Shown one piece after another: positions 16,519 to 26,932 of a stretch of DNA of 64,000 bases. The notes beneath the pieces are model-generated. The model was not told where the DNA came from. It did not search any database and saw only the letters and a list, made by a program, of their open reading frames with translations. Each line of letters begins with the position of its first letter. Within the stretch, counting starts at the first letter, position 1. This DNA is from Streptococcus mitis (GTDB lineage Bacteria > Bacillota > Bacilli > Lactobacillales > Streptococcaceae), in assembly GCF_003943935.1 (NCBI RefSeq), contig NZ_RJOB01000004.1, forward strand, positions 66,768-130,767, in the 5' to 3' direction. Made by a program: the position numbers and the translations under genes.

Positions 16519-17040
16519 ATAGCAAAGCAAGACTTATTCATCAATGATGAGATTCGTGTACGTGAAGTTCGCTTGATTGGTCTTGAAGGAGAACAACTAG
16601 GCATTAAGCCACTCAGTGAAGCGCAAGCTTTGGCTGATAATGCTAATGTTGACCTAGTATTGATTCAACCCCAAGCCAAACCGCCTGTTGCAAAAATTAT
16701 GGACTACGGTAAGTTCAAATTTGAGTACCAGAAGAAGCAAAAAGAACAACGTAAAAAACAAAGTGTTGTTACTGTGAAAGAAGTTCGTCTAAGTCCAACT
16801 ATTGACAAGGGTGACTTTGATACAAAACTTCGCAATGCACGCAAATTCCTTGAAAAAGGAAATAAAGTTAAGGTATCTATTCGCTTTAAGGGTCGTATGA
16901 TTACCCATAAAGAGATTGGTGCAAAAGTTTTAGCCGAGTTTGCTGAAGCAACTCAAGATATTGCCATCATCGAACAACGTGCTAAAATGGATGGACGTCA
17001 AATGTTCATGCAATTGGCGCCAGCGACTGACAAAAAATAA
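16519..17040 (+). CDS. infC: Translation initiation factor IF-3
   Basis: IF-3 binds the 30S subunit, keeps subunits apart and checks the start codon. The protein has the N-domain [17 protein letters not shown], the linker [15 protein letters not shown] and the C-domain [15 protein letters not shown] with QLAPATDKK at the end. The start is taken at ATA (16519): the SD AAAGAGGTGA is strong and 8 bases before it, while GTG at 16510 lies inside the SD, and TTG at 16483 and GTG at 16453 lie in the attenuator. A TTG start would give the 185-residue version that I recall from databases. Rare starts are an IF-3 hallmark used for autoregulation. From ATA the protein has 173 residues. Confidence 0.9.
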
Positions 17041-17072
17041 TTGTCAGAAAGTTAAATAAAGGAGAAAAAATC

Positions 17073-17273
17073 ATGCCAAAACAAAAAACACACCGCGCAT
17101 CAGCTAAACGTTTCAAACGTACAGGTTCTGGTGGACTTAAACGTTTCCGTGCTTACACTTCTCACCGTTTCCACGGAAAAACTAAGAAACAACGTCGTCA
17201 TCTTCGTAAAGCATCTATGGTGCATTCAGGAGATTACAAACGTATCAAAGCAATGCTTACTCGTTTGAAATAA
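17073..17273 (+). CDS. rpmI: Ribosomal protein L35
   Basis: A 66-residue, very basic protein of the large ribosomal subunit. [19 protein letters not shown] at the start and [19 protein letters not shown] at the end are the L35 pattern, and the length is standard. It lies between infC (32 bases upstream) and rplT (51 bases downstream) in the conserved infC-rpmI-rplT operon, with SD AAAGGAG. Confidence 0.98.
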   Translation: MPKQKTHRASAKRFKRTGSGGLKRFRAYTSHRFHGKTKKQRRHLRKASMVHSGDYKRIKAMLTRLK

Positions 17274-17324
17274 TAGTTTGACTGTAAGTAAAGAATTCTA
17301 GGAAATATTTGGAGGAAATAAAAC

Positions 17325-17684
17325 ATGGCACGTGTTAAAGGTGGCGTTGTATCACGCAAACGTCGTAAACGTATTCTTAAATTAGCAAAAGGTTACTATG
17401 GAGCTAAACACATCTTGTTCCGTACTGCAAAAGAACAAGTAATGAACTCTTACTACTATGCATACCGTGACCGTCGTCAGAAAAAACGTGACTTCCGCAA
17501 ATTGTGGATCACTCGTATCAACGCGGCAGCTCGTATGAACGGACTTTCATACTCACAATTGATGCATGGTTTGAAATTGGCTGAGATCGAAGTTAACCGT
17601 AAAATGCTTGCTGACTTGGCTGTTAACGATGCAGCAGCTTTCACAGCTCTTGCAGATGCAGCTAAAGCAAAACTTGGTAAATAA
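17325..17684 (+). CDS. rplT: Ribosomal protein L20
   Basis: L20 binds 23S rRNA early in assembly of the 50S subunit and, in Firmicutes, represses its own operon by binding the leader. The 119-residue protein has the basic N-terminal arm ([21 protein letters not shown]), the [19 protein letters not shown] block and the C-terminal globular part [22 protein letters not shown], cut here into pieces that match the family. Last gene of the operon; a terminator follows 9 bases after the stop. Confidence 0.98.
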   Translation: MARVKGGVVSRKRRKRILKLAKGYYGAKHILFRTAKEQVMNSYYYAYRDRRQKKRDFRKLWITRINAAARMNGLSYSQLMHGLKLAEIEVNRKMLADLAVNDAAAFTALADAAKAKLGK

Positions 17685-17693
17685 TAACTGATG

Positions 17694-17723
17694 AGACTGG
17701 AACAGGATTGTCCCAGTCTTTTT
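17694..17723 (+). terminator. Terminator after rplT
   Basis: GACTGG (17695-17700) pairs with CCAGTC (17713-17718), followed by five Ts. Ends the infC operon. Confidence 0.8.
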
Positions 17724-17743
17724 AAAAAATAAAGGAGAAAAAA

Positions 17744-18124
17744 ATGGCTTCAAAAATGCTACACACTTGCTTGCGAGTAGAAAATCTTGAAAAATCAATC
17801 GCATTTTATCAAGATGCTTTTGGTTTTAAAGAATTGCGTCGCAGAGATTTTCCAGACCATGCCTTCACAATTGTCTATCTAGGACTTGAGGGTGACGACT
17901 ATGAGTTGGAGTTGACTTATAACTACGATCATGGTCCTTATGTGGTTGGAGATGGGTTTGCCCATATCGCCCTCAGTACACCTGATCTTGAAGCTCTTCA
18001 TCAAGAGCACAGTGCCAAAGGCTATGAAGTGACTGAGCCAAATGGTCTACCAGGAACTGCACCAAACTATTACTTTGTCAAAGACCCTGATGGCTACAAG
18101 GTCGAAGTCATTCGTGAAAAATAA
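17744..18124 (+). CDS. gloA: Lactoylglutathione lyase (glyoxalase I), VOC family
   Basis: Glyoxalase I converts the hemithioacetal of methylglyoxal and a thiol to the lactoyl thioester, the first step in methylglyoxal detoxification. The 126-residue protein has the two beta-alpha-beta-beta-beta modules of the VOC fold: HTCLRVENLEKSIAFYQDAFG at the start, YELELTYNYD with a metal-binding glutamate, GFAHIALSTPDLEAL with a metal-binding histidine, and KDPDGYKVEVIRE at the end. These ligands fit the gloA group rather than other VOC enzymes. Streptococci have little glutathione of their own, so the physiological thiol is uncertain. Single gene with its own terminator. Confidence 0.92.
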   Translation: MASKMLHTCLRVENLEKSIAFYQDAFGFKELRRRDFPDHAFTIVYLGLEGDDYELELTYNYDHGPYVVGDGFAHIALSTPDLEALHQEHSAKGYEVTEPNGLPGTAPNYYFVKDPDGYKVEVIREK

Positions 18125-18129
18125 TCTCG

Positions 18130-18172
18130 TGAAGTCAAGTAGAATGTTCGTTTTCTACTTGACTTTTTTTAT
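18130..18172 (+). terminator. Terminator after gloA
   Basis: AAGTCAAGTAGAA (18133 on) pairs with TTCTACTTGACTT across a small loop and runs into seven Ts. One of the strongest terminators of the window. Confidence 0.9.
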
Positions 18173-18194
18173 CTGAAAGAGTATACTAGTAAAA

Positions 18195-18345
18195 ATTTAA
18201 CCTTTAAGGGGAGTCCAGAGAGACTCACAAGGTGTCAGATAAAAGAATAGTGCAATTTTCTAGAGGAGACTTTTTGAGTGTGCTCTCTTCTGTTGTACGA
18301 TTTTAACTGAGGCCTTGCACTAGCAAGGTCTTTTCTTTGTCTGGT
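18195..18345 (+). promoter_or_regulatory. PyrR attenuator leader of pyrK-pyrD
   Basis: The leader contains the PyrR recognition sequence GAGTCCAGAGAGACTC (18211-18226: loop TCCAGAGAG closed by complementary arms), followed about 85 bases later by an intrinsic terminator GGCCTTGC / GCAAGGTC with TTTTCTTT (18311-18338). PyrR bound to UMP stabilises the first hairpin and lets the terminator form, so pyrimidines switch the operon off. The family logic is known; the sequence shows both elements. Confidence 0.88.
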
Positions 18346-18372
18346 CCCCTTAAAATTTAAGGAGGAAAAGTC

Positions 18373-20122
<1,750 letters not shown>

Positions 20123-20173
20123 ACTGCAATCAATCTGTTATAAATTTTTTAATGATTAGTAAGTAAACAAGCT

Positions 20174-20208
20174 AAAAATCCTGATTGTAAGTGAAATCAG
20201 GATTTTTT
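20174..20208. terminator. Bidirectional terminator between pyrD and pavA
   Basis: AAAATCCTGATT pairs with AATCAGGATTTT around a seven-base loop, with Ts on the plus side and As on the other. It overlaps the pavA stop codon and serves both convergent genes. Confidence 0.85.
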
Positions 20209-21852
20209 CATGGATGCGATTTTTTCTGGATCTGGGGTGACACGGAGGGTCTTTTGTCCTGTGTAGGTGACAAAGCCGGGTTTTCCACCAGTTGGTTTGT
20301 TGAGTTTCTTGACTTCAATCATATCCACCTGAACCAGATTTGACAGGCGACTTTGAGAGAAGTAGGCAGCTAGTTCTGCTGCGTCTGTCTTGACTTCATC
20401 AGATGGGTCAATATTGCCTGAGATGACAACATGGCTTCCAGGAATGTCCTTTGCATGGAACCAAAGTTCCTCCTTGCGGGCAATTTTAAAGGTTAACTCC
20501 TCATTTTGCAGGTTGTTACGACCGACATAGATGATGGTTTTGCCATCGCTTGCTAGATACTGTTCTGGTTTTTTGCGTTTCTGGATTTTTTCTCGTTGTC
20601 TTCTTCGGATAAATCCGGTTTGGATCAATTCTTCACGGATTTCAGCGATTTCTTCTAGTCCAGCTTGGTTGAGGACGGTCTCCACACTTTCCAGATAGAG
20701 AATGGTTGCCTTGGTTTCCTCAATCAGATCAGTCAAGTATTTGACAGCTTCTTTTAGTTTCTGGTAACGTTTGAAATAGCGTTGGGCATTCTGGTTGGGT
20801 GTTAGAGCTTTATCCAGCGCAATTGTGATAGGTTGATTAGTATAGTAGTTGTCTAGGATAACCTGATCTTGGTCATTAGGAACTTGATGGAGGAAAGTTG
20901 TCAGCAATTCCCCTTTTTGGCGAAATTCCTCCGCATTGTCTGTCGCCAGCAACTCTTTTTCTTGTTTTTTCAGCTTATGGCGATTTTTTTGAAGTTCATT
21001 TTCAACACGACGAATCAGTTCACTGGCTTGCTGTTTGACACGGTCTCGCTCAGCCTTATCTTTGTAGTAGGTGTCCAACAAATCAGAAAGACTGGCAAAA
21101 GGCTCTCCCACCTGATTAGCAAAAGGAATTGGGCTGAAGGAAGTCTCAGTCAAGCATGGCTTGGTTTCTTGATTGAAAAAGTTACGGAAAGTAGATAGTT
21201 TATCACTAATCAGAATGCTTTCCAATTCATTTACCGTATCACGTCCCAGACCTTGAAAGAGGGTTTGAAGGTTTTTAGCTGTTGTTTCCTGTGTTTGCAG
21301 GATTTCAAAGAGTTTCTCGTCCTTGATCGTAAAAGGATTGAGAGATTCGGTATTTGGCGGAGCGATATAGGTAGATCCAGGAAGCAAGGTGCGGTAGCTA
21401 TTTTGTGAAAAGCCGACGTGTTTGATAACTTCGAGGATTTTGTGGCTACTTTTATCAACTAGTAGAATATTACTGTGTTTACCCATGATTTCGATAATCA
21501 AAGTAGCCTGAATATGATCCCCAATCTCGTTTTTATTGGAAACTGTAATTTCCACAATGCGGTCATTTTCCACCTGCTCAATCGACTCAATCAGGGCACC
21601 CTGCAAATACTTTCTCAAAACCATGATAAAGGTAGAAGGTTGGGCAGGATTTTCAAAAGTTGTTTGGGTCAGCTGAATGCGACCAAAAACTGGATGCGCA
21701 GAAAGGAGCAGGCGATGGCTTTGGCGATTGCTGCGGATTTGCAAGACCAACTCTTGTTCAAAAGGTTGATTGATTTTCTGAATGCGACCATTCACTAACT
21801 CTCTTCGCAATTCCTCAACCATGTGGTGTAAAAAAAATCCGTCAAATGACAT
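20197..21852 (-). CDS. pavA: Rqc2/RqcH-type fibronectin-binding protein PavA
   Basis: PavA is the pneumococcal member of the NFACT/RqcH family. Relatives bind stalled 50S subunits and add C-terminal alanine tails to the nascent chain for degradation; in pneumococcus the protein was found as a fibronectin-binding adherence factor. The 551-residue protein starts MSFDGFFLHHMVEELRREL (NFACT-N), has a coiled coil with RRVENELQKNRHKLKKQEKE near the middle, and the NFACT-R part KEELWFHAKDIPGSHVVI near the C-terminus. No signal peptide. The ATG at 21852 follows AAGGAGAG; a longer frame begins at 21879 but lacks an SD. Single minus-strand gene. Confidence 0.94.
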   Translation of the reverse strand: MSFDGFFLHHMVEELRRELVNGRIQKINQPFEQELVLQIRSNRQSHRLLLSAHPVFGRIQLTQTTFENPAQPSTFIMVLRKYLQGALIESIEQVENDRIVEITVSNKNEIGDHIQATLIIEIMGKHSNILLVDKSSHKILEVIKHVGFSQNSYRTLLPGSTYIAPPNTESLNPFTIKDEKLFEILQTQETTAKNLQTLFQGLGRDTVNELESILISDKLSTFRNFFNQETKPCLTETSFSPIPFANQVGEPFASLSDLLDTYYKDKAERDRVKQQASELIRRVENELQKNRHKLKKQEKELLATDNAEEFRQKGELLTTFLHQVPNDQDQVILDNYYTNQPITIALDKALTPNQNAQRYFKRYQKLKEAVKYLTDLIEETKATILYLESVETVLNQAGLEEIAEIREELIQTGFIRRRQREKIQKRKKPEQYLASDGKTIIYVGRNNLQNEELTFKIARKEELWFHAKDIPGSHVVISGNIDPSDEVKTDAAELAAYFSQSRLSNLVQVDMIEVKKLNKPTGGKPGFVTYTGQKTLRVTPDPEKIASMKKS

Positions 21853-21918
21853 CGTTCTCTCCTTGTGATTGTATTCCATAGTATTATATCAAAAAGGTAG
21901 AATAAAATCATGGAAATG

Positions 21919-21927
21919 TGGTATAAT
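21919..21927 (+). promoter_or_regulatory. Probable promoter of ybeY-dgkA-era series
   Basis: Perfect extended -10 TGGTATAAT (hexamer 21922-21927), 29 bases before ybeY. The -35 region is not obvious. Confidence 0.6.
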
Positions 21928-21956
21928 AAAGCCAAGTAAAGAGAAACGAGAAGCAC

Positions 21957-22454
21957 ATGTATATTGAAATGGTAGATGAAACTGGTCAGGTTTCAAAAGA
22001 AATGTTGCAACAAACCCAAGAAATTTTGGAATTTGCAGCCCAAAAATTAGGCAAAGAAGACAAGGAGATGGCAGTCACTTTTGTGACTAATGAGCGTAGT
22101 CATGAACTCAATCTGGAGTACCGTGACACGGACCGTCCGACAGATGTCATCAGCCTTGAGTATAAACCAGAGTTGGATATTGCCTTTGATGAAGAGGATT
22201 TACTTGAAAATCCAGAATTGGCAGAGATGATGTCTGAGTTTGATGCCTATATTGGGGAACTGTTCATTTCTATTGATAAGGCTCATGAGCAGGCTGAGGA
22301 ATATGGCCACAGCTTTGAGCGTGAGATGGGCTTCTTGGCAGTGCACGGCTTTTTACATATTAACGGCTATGATCACTACACTCCGGAAGAAGAAGCGGAG
22401 ATGTTCGGTTTACAAGAAGAAATTTTGACAGCCTATGGACTCACAAGACAATAA
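21957..22454 (+). CDS. ybeY: Endoribonuclease YbeY
   Basis: YbeY is a zinc-dependent RNase for 16S rRNA 3'-end processing and ribosome quality control. The 165-residue protein has the family signature [11 protein letters not shown] (histidines at the metal site) near the C-terminus, with [13 protein letters not shown] in the middle. SD is poor (GAGAAGC), but the ATG is the only fitting start and gives the standard length. It overlaps dgkA by 20 bases and heads the ybeY-dgkA-era series. Confidence 0.96.
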   Translation: MYIEMVDETGQVSKEMLQQTQEILEFAAQKLGKEDKEMAVTFVTNERSHELNLEYRDTDRPTDVISLEYKPELDIAFDEEDLLENPELAEMMSEFDAYIGELFISIDKAHEQAEEYGHSFEREMGFLAVHGFLHINGYDHYTPEEEAEMFGLQEEILTAYGLTRQ

Positions 22455-22830
22455 ACGAAAATGGAAAAATCGTGACCTGATATCCAGTTTAGAATTTGCT
22501 CTCACAGGAATTTTTACTGCTATCAAGGAAGAACGAAATATGCGAAAACATGCAGTGACGGCTCTTGTAGTCATTCTTGCAGGTTTAGTTTTTCAGGTGT
22601 CACGAATCGAATGGCTCTTTCTCCTATTGAGCATTTTCTTGGTAGTAGCTTTTGAAATTATCAACTCTGCTATCGAAAATGTGGTGGATTTGGCCAGTCA
22701 CTATCACTTTTCCATGCTAGCTAAAAATGCTAAAGATATGGCGGCTGGCGCGGTATTAGTAGTCTCTCTTTTCGCAGCCTTAACAGGCGCATTGATTTTT
22801 CTCCCACGAATCTGGGATTTAATATTTTAA
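22435..22830 (+). CDS. dgkA: Diacylglycerol/undecaprenol kinase
   Basis: DgkA-family kinases in Gram-positive bacteria phosphorylate undecaprenol (and diacylglycerol) at the membrane, supplying lipid carrier for wall synthesis. The 131-residue protein has three membrane helices (about residues 36-52, 56-75, 100-125) and the active-site block [16 protein letters not shown] with the catalytic glutamate. The start overlaps ybeY and has no own SD, so translation is probably coupled. era follows 16 bases later. Confidence 0.93.
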   Translation: MDSQDNKRKWKNRDLISSLEFALTGIFTAIKEERNMRKHAVTALVVILAGLVFQVSRIEWLFLLLSIFLVVAFEIINSAIENVVDLASHYHFSMLAKNAKDMAAGAVLVVSLFAALTGALIFLPRIWDLIF

Positions 22831-22846
22831 ACAGTAAGAGGAAATT

Positions 22847-23746
22847 ATGACTTTTAAATCAGGCTTTGTAGCCATTTTAGGACGTCCCAATGTTGGGAAG
22901 TCAACCTTTTTAAATCACGTTATGGGGCAAAAGATTGCCATCATGAGTGACAAGGCGCAGACAACGCGCAACAAAATCATGGGAATTTACACGACTGATA
23001 AGGAACAAATCGTCTTTATCGACACACCAGGAATTCACAAACCTAAGACGGCTCTTGGAGATTTCATGGTTGAGTCTGCCTACAGCACCCTTCGTGAAGT
23101 GGATACCGTTCTATTTATGGTACCTGCGGATGAGGCGCGTGGTAAGGGGGACGATATGATTATCGAGCGTCTCAAGGCTGCTAAGGTTCCTGTTATTCTG
23201 GTGGTGAACAAGATTGATAAGGTTCACCCAGACCAGCTTTTGTCTCAGATTGATGATTTTCGTAATCAAATGGACTTCAAGGAAATTGTTCCTATCTCAG
23301 CCCTTCAGGGCAATAACGTCTCTCGTCTAGTGGATATTTTGAGTGAAAATCTGGACGAAGGTTTCCAGTATTTCCCGTCTGATCAAATCACAGACCATCC
23401 AGAACGTTTCTTGGTTTCAGAGATGGTTCGCGAGAAAGTCTTGCACCTAACTCGTGAAGAGATTCCTCACTCAGTTGCTGTAGTGGTGGACTCTATGAAA
23501 CGAGACGAGGATACAGACAAGGTTCATATTCGTGCAACTATCATGGTCGAGCGCGATAGCCAAAAAGGGATTATCATCGGTAAAGGTGGTGCTATGCTTA
23601 AGAAAATTGGTAGTATGGCACGTCGTGATATCGAACTCATGCTAGGGGACAAGGTTTTCCTAGAAACTTGGGTCAAGGTTAAGAAAAACTGGCGAGATAA
23701 GAAGCTAGATTTGGCTGACTTTGGCTATAATGAAAAAGAATACTAA
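22847..23746 (+). CDS. era: GTPase Era
   Basis: Era is a GTPase that helps assemble the 30S subunit by binding the 3' end of 16S rRNA. The 299-residue protein has G1 [12 protein letters not shown] (residues 11-22), G3 DTPGIHKP, G4 NKID near residue 124, and a C-terminal KH domain with [14 protein letters not shown]. Length and domains are complete. The order ybeY-dgkA-era is conserved in Firmicutes and joins three ribosome/wall functions. mutM follows after 48 bases. Confidence 0.97.
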   Translation: MTFKSGFVAILGRPNVGKSTFLNHVMGQKIAIMSDKAQTTRNKIMGIYTTDKEQIVFIDTPGIHKPKTALGDFMVESAYSTLREVDTVLFMVPADEARGKGDDMIIERLKAAKVPVILVVNKIDKVHPDQLLSQIDDFRNQMDFKEIVPISALQGNNVSRLVDILSENLDEGFQYFPSDQITDHPERFLVSEMVREKVLHLTREEIPHSVAVVVDSMKRDEDTDKVHIRATIMVERDSQKGIIIGKGGAMLKKIGSMARRDIELMLGDKVFLETWVKVKKNWRDKKLDLADFGYNEKEY

Positions 23747-23794
23747 GTAGAGGTGGGCTCATGCCTGCTTCTTGTTTTTACAGAAGGAGGATTT

Positions 23795-24619
23795 ATGCCT
23801 GAATTACCTGAGGTTGAAACCGTTCGTCGTGGTTTAGAAAAATTGATTTTGGGAAAGAAGATTTCGAGTGTAGAAATTCGCTATCCCAAGATGATTAAGA
23901 CAGATTTGGACGAGTTCCAAAAGGAAGTGCCTGGTCAAGTTATTGAGTCAATGGGACGTCGTGGTAAATATTTGCTTTTTTACCTAACAGACAAGGTCTT
24001 GATTTCCCATCTGCGGATGGAGGGTAAGTATTTTTACTATCCGGACCAGGTTCCTGAACGCAAGCATACCCATGTTTTCTTCCAGTTTGAAGATGGTGGT
24101 ACGCTTGTTTATGAGGATGTACGCAAGTTTGGTACTATGGAACTCTTGGCTCCTGACCTTTTAGACGCCTACTTTATTTCTAAAAAATTAGGTCCTGAAC
24201 CAAGCGAACAAGACTTTGATTTACAGGTCTTTCAAGCTTCCCTTGCTAAGTCCAAAAAGCCTATCAAATCCCATCTCTTAGACCAGACCTTGGTAGCTGG
24301 ACTTGGCAATATCTACGTGGATGAGGTTTTATGGCGAGCTCAGGTTCATCCAGCTAGACCTTCCCAGACTTTGAAAGCAGAAGAAGCGACCGCCATTCAT
24401 GACCAGACCATTGCTGTTTTGGGACAGGCTGTTGAAAAAGGTGGTTCCACCATTCGGACCTATACCAATGCCTTTGGGGAAGATGGAACCATGCAGGATT
24501 TTCATCAGGTCTATGACAAGGCTGGTCAAGAATGTTCATGTTGTGGCACCATCATTGAGAAAATTCAACTAGGTGGACGAGGAACTCACTTTTGTCCAAA
24601 CTGTCAAAGGAGGGGCTGA
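23795..24619 (+). CDS. mutM: Formamidopyrimidine-DNA glycosylase
   Basis: MutM (Fpg) removes oxidised purines such as 8-oxoguanine and nicks the DNA. The 274-residue protein has the N-terminal catalytic proline in [14 protein letters not shown], the helix-two-turn-helix part with [18 protein letters not shown], and the C-terminal zinc finger CSCCGTII...CPNC with four cysteines. The ATG at 23795 is used because the proline must be residue 2 and GAAGGAGG precedes it. Its TGA overlaps the coaE ATG by one base. Confidence 0.96.
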   Translation: MPELPEVETVRRGLEKLILGKKISSVEIRYPKMIKTDLDEFQKEVPGQVIESMGRRGKYLLFYLTDKVLISHLRMEGKYFYYPDQVPERKHTHVFFQFEDGGTLVYEDVRKFGTMELLAPDLLDAYFISKKLGPEPSEQDFDLQVFQASLAKSKKPIKSHLLDQTLVAGLGNIYVDEVLWRAQVHPARPSQTLKAEEATAIHDQTIAVLGQAVEKGGSTIRTYTNAFGEDGTMQDFHQVYDKAGQECSCCGTIIEKIQLGGRGTHFCPNCQRRG

Positions 24620-25224
24620 TGGGAAAAATCATTGGAATCACTGGGGGAATTGCCTCTGGTAAGTCAACTGTGACAAATTTTCTAAGAAAGCAAGGTTTTC
24701 AAGTAGTGGATGCCGACGCAGTCGTCTATCAACTACAGAAACCTGGTGGTCGTCTGTTTGAGGCTCTAGTCCAGCACTTTGGGCAAGAAATCATCCTTGA
24801 AAGCAGAGAACTCAATCGCCCTCTCCTAGCTAGTCTCATCTTTTCAAATCCTGAAGAACAGGAATGGTCTAAGCAAATCCAAGGAAAGATTATCCGTGAG
24901 GAGCTAGCTACGTTGAGAGACCAGTGGGCTCAGAAAGAAGAGATTTTCTTCATGGATATTCCTTTGCTTTTTGAGCAGGACTACAGCGCTTGGTTTGATG
25001 AGACTTGGTTGGTCTATGTGGACCGAGATGTCCAAGTAGAACGCTTAATGAAAAGGGACCACTTGTCCAAAGATGAAGCTGAGTTTCGTCTGGCAGCCCA
25101 GTGGCCCTTAGAGAAAAAGAAAGATTTGACCAGCCATGTTCTAGACAATAATGGCAATCAGGAACAGCTTCTTACTCAGGTGGTCTCCCTACTTGAGAGA
25201 GGTAGGCAAGATGACAGAGATTAA
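24619..25224 (+). CDS. coaE: Dephospho-CoA kinase
   Basis: CoaE phosphorylates dephospho-CoA, the last step of coenzyme A synthesis. The 201-residue protein has the P-loop GITGGIASGKST at residues 6-17, DADAVVYQLQ and the family motif FMDIPLLFEQ, then RMKRDHLSKDEAEFRL near the lid. The ATG overlaps the mutM stop (ATGA type) behind AAAGGAGGGG. The 3' end overlaps pmrA by 14 bases, continuing a closely packed gene series. Confidence 0.95.
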   Translation: MGKIIGITGGIASGKSTVTNFLRKQGFQVVDADAVVYQLQKPGGRLFEALVQHFGQEIILESRELNRPLLASLIFSNPEEQEWSKQIQGKIIREELATLRDQWAQKEEIFFMDIPLLFEQDYSAWFDETWLVYVDRDVQVERLMKRDHLSKDEAEFRLAAQWPLEKKKDLTSHVLDNNGNQEQLLTQVVSLLERGRQDDRD

Positions 25225-26410
25225 CTGGAAGGATAATCTGCGCATTGCCTGGTTTGGTAATTTTCTGACAGGAGCCAGTATTTCTTTGGTTGTGCCTTTT
25301 ATGCCCATCTTTGTGGAAAATCTGGGTGTAAGAAGTAATCAAGCTGCTTTTTATGCAGGTTTAGCTATTTCTGTCTCTGCTATTTCCGCGGCGCTCTTTT
25401 CTCCTATCTGGGGCATCCTTGCTGACAAATATGGTCGAAAACCCATGATGATTCGGGCCGGCCTGGCCATGACTATCACTATGGGAGGCTTGGCCTTTGT
25501 CCCAAATATCTATTGGCTAATCTTTCTTCGTTTACTGAATGGTGTATTTGCGGGTTTTGTTCCTAATGCAACAGCCTTGATAGCCAGTCAGGTTCCCAAG
25601 GAGAAATCAGGCTCTGCCTTAGGTACTTTGTCTACAGGCGTAGTTGCAGGTACTCTAACTGGTCCTTTTATCGGGGGCTTTATCGCAGAATTATTTGGCA
25701 TTCGTACGGTTTTCTTACTGGTTGGTAGTTTTCTGTTCTTAGTCGCTATTTTAACTATTTGCTTTATCAAGGAAGATTTTAAACCGGTAGCCAAGGAAAA
25801 GGCCATTCCAACAAAGGAATTGTTTACATCAGTTAAATATCCCTATCTATTGATTAATCTCTTTCTAACTAGTTTTGTCATCCAATTTTCAGCCCAATCG
25901 ATTGGCCCTATTCTGGCTCTTTATGTGCGTGACTTAGGGCAGACAGAGAATCTTCTTTTTGTCTCTGGTTTGATTGTGTCCAGTATGGGCTTTTCCAGCA
26001 TGATGAGTGCAGGAGTTATGGGCAAGCTAGGTGACAAGGTGGGCAATCATCGTCTCTTGGTTGTCGCCCAGTTTTATTCAGTTATCATCTATCTTCTCTG
26101 TGCCAATGCCTCTAGTCCCCTTCAACTAGGACTCTATCGTTTCCTCTTTGGCTTGGGAACCGGTGCGCTGATACCTGGTGTCAATGCCCTTCTCAGCAAA
26201 ATGACTCCCAAAGCCGGCATTTCGAGAGTCTTTGCCTTTAATCAGGTATTCTTTTATCTGGGAGGTGTCGTTGGTCCCATGGCAGGTTCTGCAGTAGCAG
26301 GACAATTTGGCTACCATGCAGTCTTTTATGCGACAAGCCTTTGTGTTGCCTTTAGTTGTCTCTTTAACCTGCTTCAATTTCGAACATTATTAAAAGTAAA
26401 GGAAATCTAG
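25211..26410 (+). CDS. pmrA: Multidrug efflux MFS transporter PmrA
   Basis: PmrA is the pneumococcal major-facilitator drug/proton antiporter associated with low-level fluoroquinolone efflux. The 399-residue length equals the known protein. Twelve hydrophobic segments are visible; the loop motif [14 protein letters not shown] between helices 2 and 3 and [19 protein letters not shown] (the drug-antiporter motif C in helix 5) place it in the DHA1 group. The start overlaps the coaE end; its stop shares one base with the rpmG start. No own promoter is visible, so expression follows the era-coaE transcript. Confidence 0.93.
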   Translation: MTEINWKDNLRIAWFGNFLTGASISLVVPFMPIFVENLGVRSNQAAFYAGLAISVSAISAALFSPIWGILADKYGRKPMMIRAGLAMTITMGGLAFVPNIYWLIFLRLLNGVFAGFVPNATALIASQVPKEKSGSALGTLSTGVVAGTLTGPFIGGFIAELFGIRTVFLLVGSFLFLVAILTICFIKEDFKPVAKEKAIPTKELFTSVKYPYLLINLFLTSFVIQFSAQSIGPILALYVRDLGQTENLLFVSGLIVSSMGFSSMMSAGVMGKLGDKVGNHRLLVVAQFYSVIIYLLCANASSPLQLGLYRFLFGLGTGALIPGVNALLSKMTPKAGISRVFAFNQVFFYLGGVVGPMAGSAVAGQFGYHAVFYATSLCVAFSCLFNLLQFRTLLKVKEI

Positions 26411-26559
26411 TGCGAGTAAAAATTAATCTCAAATGCTCCTCTTGTGGCAGTATCAATTACCTAACCAGTAAAAATTCAAAAACCCATCCAGACAAGATTG
26501 ATGTTTTAAAGTATTGTCCCAAGGAAAGAAAAGTAACCCTACATCTTGAATCTAAGTAG
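26410..26559 (+). CDS. rpmG: Ribosomal protein L33
   Basis: A 49-residue basic protein of the L33 type, too short for many ORF finders: it begins at a GTG that shares its G with the pmrA stop (TAGTG) and reads [14 protein letters not shown], then [20 protein letters not shown], then [13 protein letters not shown]. The first zinc pair CSSC is present, but the second pair is reduced to a single cysteine (KYCPKERK instead of CPxC), so zinc binding is probably lost. L33 paralogues with and without zinc sites are known in Firmicutes. No own SD other than AAAGGAAAT at the pmrA end. Confidence 0.9.
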   Translation: MRVKINLKCSSCGSINYLTSKNSKTHPDKIDVLKYCPKERKVTLHLESK

Positions 26560-26565
26560 ATTTTA

Positions 26566-26574
26566 TGGTAAAAT
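26566..26574 (+). promoter_or_regulatory. Probable promoter of secG
   Basis: Extended -10 TGGTAAAAT (hexamer 26569-26574), 25 bases before the secG start. Confidence 0.5.
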
Positions 26575-26598
26575 AATAGGGATTTTAAGGAGTTTGAT

Positions 26599-26832
26599 AT
26601 GTATAACCTATTATTAACCATTTTATTAGTATTATCTGTTGTGATTGTGATTGCGATTTTCATGCAACCAACTAAAAACCAATCCAGCAATGTATTTGAT
26701 GCCAGCTCAGGTGATTTGTTTGAACGTAGTAAGGCACGCGGTTTTGAAGCTGTAATGCAGCGTTTGACAGGGATTTTAGTCTTTTTCTGGCTAGCCATTG
26801 CCTTAGCATTGACGGTATTATCAAGTAGATAA
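26599..26832 (+). CDS. secG: Preprotein translocase subunit SecG
   Basis: SecG is the small non-essential subunit of the SecYEG channel. The 77-residue protein has two membrane helices (about residues 3-22 and 54-73) around a loop with SSNVFDASSGDLFER, the usual SecG pattern and length. A short ribosome binding site (AAGGAG) precedes it. secG followed by rnr and smpB is a conserved order in Firmicutes. Confidence 0.94.
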   Translation: MYNLLLTILLVLSVVIVIAIFMQPTKNQSSNVFDASSGDLFERSKARGFEAVMQRLTGILVFFWLAIALALTVLSSR

Positions 26833-26837
26833 GAAAA

Positions 26838-26874
26838 TAATGGGCAGGACTAGGTCTTTGCCTCTTTTTATTTT
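26838..26874 (+). terminator. Possible weak terminator after secG
   Basis: GGGCA and TGCCT can pair across a 13-base loop and are followed by CTCTTTTTATTTTT. The stem is short, so partial read-through into rnr is likely. Confidence 0.4.
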
Positions 26875-26932
26875 TAAAGAATGTTTGAGAAGGTTTTACA
26901 GTAAAAGAAAAGAAAAAATCTAGAAAGAAAAT

